The notes beneath the pieces are model-generated. The model was not told the DNA's origin and ran no database searches. It worked only from the letters and a program-made list of their open reading frames with translations. Made by a program: the position numbers and the translations under genes. From JABDIY01 sp963803875 (lineage in GTDB: Bacteria > Actinomycetota > Acidimicrobiia > Acidimicrobiales > SZUA-35), in NCBI GenBank assembly GCA_963803875.1, contig CAWDOA010000008.1:310001-374000 (forward strand): a DNA stretch of 64,000 bases, in the 5' to 3' direction. Shown piece by piece: positions 61,384 through 64,000 of the stretch (position 1 is its first letter; the number at the start of each line of letters is the position of its first letter).

Positions 61384-61735
61384 TGTCCCTGTCCAGCTGT
61401 CCTGCGAGCGCTAGAGATAGCGGGGGTTGATCGCCCGCGACCAAATTACGGGCCCCATGGTAGGTGGTAATGAGCAAGACTCTGCGTTGGCCGAGCAGAG
61501 AACGTCCAACTCATGGCCAACGCCACGCCGGGCCGGCGGGCTTCAGACGGGCAGAACCAACCGGACCGGTTCGGAAAAGGATCCAAGGAATCAGAGGTGC
61601 GGTGAGTTTGATGGGTCAGCGCGAACCAGAACGCTCGATACGAGTCGGGTTCGACCGGCGCAGTAGCCGGAGCCCAGTTGGAAGGTTTGGTCAGAGTGCT
61701 TCGCACCCTTTCTCATCGGAGCCTCGCAGCTCATT
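61384..61735. other. intergenic stretch without a recognised gene
   Basis: 352 bases between the OmpA-family gene start and the end of an alpha/beta hydrolase gene, both minus strand. Short frames occur on both strands but none shows a domain, signal peptide or ribosome-binding site. It should hold the promoter of the OmpA-family gene. Nothing else is seen. Confidence 0.4.
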
Positions 61736-62554
61736 TCAAGAGTCGGCCAGCACCATCTTGAGCAGCGCCTCGCGCACGAGCTTGGGTTCCTCTGTGAGGC
61801 TCATGTGACCGGCGTTGGGCATCTCGAGCAGCTCAACCGCTTCTGATCGCACCATCGCCTTGGCCATCGCCCGCCCCGACTTTGCCGGCGTCATCTTGTC
61901 CTGCGCCCCAATTGCCACCAATGCGGAGCAGGTGATCGAAGCGGCTCGGGCCTCAGCCTCTGAATAGCTGTTGCACGCCAGGAGGTCGTTGAGCAGTACC
62001 CCGGGTCTGCTGCGCTCGACCAGCGCCTTCACACCGCCGGTCATCCACATGCCCGGTGTGGGGTTTCGGCCGAGACGGGATCCGGAAGCGTGACTCCAAC
62101 CGGTCATCAGTGACGCCGCTCGAGGGACGTCGTACTCCGCAGCGTCGATGAGGTCCGGGTGGACAGGCATGGCCGTGGCGGTACCGAACAGGGCGACCGA
62201 TCTCACCAGTTGGGGGAAACGGGTTGCCACCTCGAGGGCCACAAAGGTCCCCATGCTGTGACCTGCGATCACAACGTTGGGAACGTCCAGCATGTCGATC
62301 ACCAGCGCGAGCCAATCCGCCATCTCTGACACAGTGCTGATGGGAGGGCCTTCGCTCTGACCGTGAGCGGGGAGATCGATGGCGAGTGCACGGACACCAC
62401 GCATGGAGAGGAAGCGGGTTTGCTGGCTCCATACAGTTCCGTCCATGCCAGCGCCATGAACAAGCACCATCGTGGGGGCACCCTCGGCGGAGGCTACGCC
62501 GCCAGTCCGTAGGTGCACGCGGTGCTGGTCGACCACGATCAAGGGCGCGCTCAC
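61736..62554 (-). CDS. alpha/beta hydrolase coupled to metY
   Basis: Serine hydrolase of 272 residues. HGAGMDGTVW gives the oxyanion region, VIAGHSMGTFVALEVA the nucleophile elbow, GAQDKMTP the acid and NAGHMSLTEEP the histidine. It is shorter than MetX-type homoserine acetyltransferase and lacks its GGSMGG motif. The ATG overlaps the second metY stop by four bases (ATGA), so the two proteins are made together. A role in sulfur amino-acid metabolism is suggested only by this coupling. Confidence 0.85.
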   Translation of the reverse strand: MSAPLIVVDQHRVHLRTGGVASAEGAPTMVLVHGAGMDGTVWSQQTRFLSMRGVRALAIDLPAHGQSEGPPISTVSEMADWLALVIDMLDVPNVVIAGHSMGTFVALEVATRFPQLVRSVALFGTATAMPVHPDLIDAAEYDVPRAASLMTGWSHASGSRLGRNPTPGMWMTGGVKALVERSRPGVLLNDLLACNSYSEAEARAASITCSALVAIGAQDKMTPAKSGRAMAKAMVRSEAVELLEMPNAGHMSLTEEPKLVREALLKMVLADS

Positions 62555-63843
62555 CGTTGGCTCGCCTTCAGGGCCTTGGCAAGATCTTCCACGATGTCGA
62601 CCGGGTCTTCGAGACCGACCGACAGGCGGATGAGGTCCTCGCTGATTCCGGCCGCCTCCATCGCGTCGGCACTGAGCTGGCTGTGCGTGGTGGAGCCGGG
62701 GTGAATCACCAGGGTCTTCGCGTCCCCGACGTTTGCAAGATGGCTTGCCAAAGTCACCGATTCGATGAACTTCTTGCCGGCTTCGCGTCCACCTTTCACG
62801 CCGAACGACAGGATCGCACCGGCGCCTCGTGGATACAGGCGATTCGCCAACTCGTGGTCGGGGTGACTCTCCACCCGGGGATGATGTACCCAGGTCACGG
62901 CATCGTTGGTGGCCAACATGTCGATAACCGCCTCGGTATTCGAGACGTGACGTGGCATCCGAACCGGAAGGGTCTCGACCCCCTGGAGTAGAGCGAACGC
63001 GTTGTGGGGACTCATACAGGCACCGAAGTCTCGAAGCCCCTCGGCCCGAGCCCGCATGCTCAACGCCGCCGGTCCGAACTCATCGGCAAACGAAATGCCG
63101 TGATACCCCTCGTACGGCTCGGTGAGCGTGGGGAACTTGTCGTTTTGAGCCCAATCGAACCGGCCGCCATCGACGATCACGCCGCCGAGCGCGGTGCCGT
63201 GTCCACCGAGGAATTTGGTGACGCTGTGATACACGATGTCGGCACCGTGTTCTATGGGGCGGATGAGGTAGGGCGTGGCAAACGTGGCATCGATCATGAG
63301 CGGCAGACCGTGGCTGTGGGCGAGATCGGCCACTGCGGGGATGTTCATGACGTCGATGTTGGGATTTCCCAACGCTTCGCCATAGACCAGCTTGGTGTTC
63401 GGTTGGATCGCAGCTGCGACCGCATCTGGATCGCTCGTGTCGACGAACGTCGTGGTGATACCAAACCTCGGGAACGTGAGCCTCATGGCGTTGTAGCTGC
63501 CCCCGTAGAGGTTGCGACTGGACACAATGTGATCGCCGGCAGAACACAGTGTGGCGACCCCGAGATGAAGCGCCGCTGTACCCGAAGCGGTACAAATGGC
63601 GCCGACCCCGCCGTCGAGTGCAGCCAATCGTTCTTCCAGAACTGCAACGGTGGGGTTGGAGATACGACTGTAGATATGCCCTGGCGCCTCGAGATTGAAG
63701 AGCGCGGAAGCTTCGTCGGTGTCGTTGAACATGTACGACGTGGTGGCGTAGATCGGCACCGCCCTCGCACCGGTGGTGGGATCTGGGCGTTGCCCCGCAT
63801 GGAGACTAAGCGTGTCGAATCGGTAAAGATCGGGTTCGACCAT
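62551..63843 (-). CDS. metY: O-acetylhomoserine sulfhydrylase-family enzyme (second metY)
   Basis: PLP enzyme of 430 residues. The lysine is in YHSVTKFLGGHGTALGG. Other parts are RFDTLSLHAGQRPDPTTGAR, IYATTSYMFNDTDEA, SRISNPTVAVLEERLAAL, VYGEALGNPNIDVMNIP and TLVIHPGSTTHSQL. It is clearly a paralogue of the gene at 49-50 kb but differs in many positions. It may have a different acceptor or substrate, such as another acyl homoserine or a methylated thiol. The ATG follows a gap of 54 bases from the upstream partial gene. Confidence 0.93.
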   Translation of the reverse strand: MVEPDLYRFDTLSLHAGQRPDPTTGARAVPIYATTSYMFNDTDEASALFNLEAPGHIYSRISNPTVAVLEERLAALDGGVGAICTASGTAALHLGVATLCSAGDHIVSSRNLYGGSYNAMRLTFPRFGITTTFVDTSDPDAVAAAIQPNTKLVYGEALGNPNIDVMNIPAVADLAHSHGLPLMIDATFATPYLIRPIEHGADIVYHSVTKFLGGHGTALGGVIVDGGRFDWAQNDKFPTLTEPYEGYHGISFADEFGPAALSMRARAEGLRDFGACMSPHNAFALLQGVETLPVRMPRHVSNTEAVIDMLATNDAVTWVHHPRVESHPDHELANRLYPRGAGAILSFGVKGGREAGKKFIESVTLASHLANVGDAKTLVIHPGSTTHSQLSADAMEAAGISEDLIRLSVGLEDPVDIVEDLAKALKASQR

Positions 63844-63897
63844 GGTTCTTCACTTCCTCATTCTTGACGTGCTGTTCGGATCGGGTTGGCCCCGCGC

Positions 63898-64000
63898 TCA
63901 GCCCTGCTGGGGAACCGGGGCGAGTGACTGGTCGGGCATGAGCATCTGCCGCTCGGAACCTTCGCCCGTGTAGAAACTGTCGCTGCCGGCCTGTTTCAGG
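63898..64000 (-). CDS. C-terminal end of an unidentified protein (5' end outside window)
   Basis: The last 33 codons of a minus-strand gene, reading LKQAGSDSFYTGEGSERQML and MPDQSLAPVPQQG before TGA. The tail is polar and Pro/Gln-rich, with no recognisable motif. It stops 55 bases before the second metY start. Its identity needs the neighbouring sequence. Confidence 0.6.
   Translation of the reverse strand, partial: LKQAGSDSFYTGEGSERQMLMPDQSLAPVPQQG

Noticed and set aside
61446..61706. Small minus-strand gene between the hydrolase and the OmpA-family gene
   Set aside because: No ribosome-binding site, low-complexity Pro/Ser/Arg composition and no conserved features.
61736..62554. Homoserine acetyltransferase (MetX) next to the second metY
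   Set aside because: The protein is about 100 residues too short and has GHSMGT instead of the MetX nucleophile motif.

Overview
The window is a high-GC (about 60-63% by eye), gene-dense bacterial chromosome segment. It probably comes from an actinomycete of the class Acidimicrobiia or a close relative. The evidence is the frequent GTG/TTG starts, ATGA/GTGA-type overlaps, an NDMA-dependent-type alcohol dehydrogenase, a DUF4032 protein, an ArfA-like BON+OmpA protein, a SEC-C methionine aminopeptidase, paired CrcB proteins and a GltX gene near tRNA-Gln and tRNA-Glu. The class assignment is an inference from gene content. No phage, insertion sequence, CRISPR array or rRNA was seen.

Layout. 0-5 kb: nucleoside salvage (upp end, cdd, add) with a HAD phosphatase and an ABC exporter coupled to add. 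5-13.6 kb: a 1801-residue cell-surface beta-helix protein, a histidine-kinase-like membrane protein upstream of it in the same operon, and a divergent membrane diguanylate cyclase. 13.6-20 kb: YqgE, MetAP, TauE/SafE exporter, two CrcB fluoride-channel subunits, a lipase and uncharacterised proteins. 20-26 kb: tRNA-Glu(CTC), tRNA-Gln(CTG), a secreted propeller/FN3 protein, an MFS (GPH-type) transporter, a DUF218 protein and gltX. 26-39.8 kb: amino-acid synthesis (leuB-cimA, leuCD, serA) interspersed with greA, an RND pump and a propeller lipoprotein. 39.8-54 kb: renalase-like oxidoreductase, DUF4032, S9 peptidase-aspC, msrB-2OG oxygenase-cyclophilin-lipoprotein, metY, an enoyl-CoA hydratase, glpD, hpt and a VOC protein. 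54-58 kb: ilvBNC with a leader peptide and attenuator. 58-64 kb: alcohol dehydrogenase, a palindromic repeat cluster, the OmpA-family protein, an alpha/beta hydrolase coupled to a second metY, and the end of one more gene.

Metabolic theme. cimA, leuB, leuC, leuD, ilvB, ilvN and ilvC cover most of isoleucine, valine and leucine synthesis; leuA and ilvD are not here. serA and two metY paralogues feed serine and methionine, and aspC handles transamination. The ilvBNC operon carries a 22-codon Val/Leu-rich leader ORF followed by two hairpins, a clear attenuation layout.

Sequence quality. Six genes (near 10.5-11.9, 11.9-13.6, 18.5-19.5, 20.4-22.1, 22.1-23.5 and 36.0-38.2 kb) are broken by eight single-base frameshifts. 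Each can be repaired by changing the length of a short run of one base. Most of this is probably sequencing or consensus error, though real gene decay is not excluded. I give these genes as whole spans and mark the shifts.

Most notable items: the surface protein / kinase-like / diguanylate cyclase locus, the three-module palindromic repeat cluster at 59.46-60.29 kb, the ilvB attenuator, and a perfect palindrome upstream of metY.
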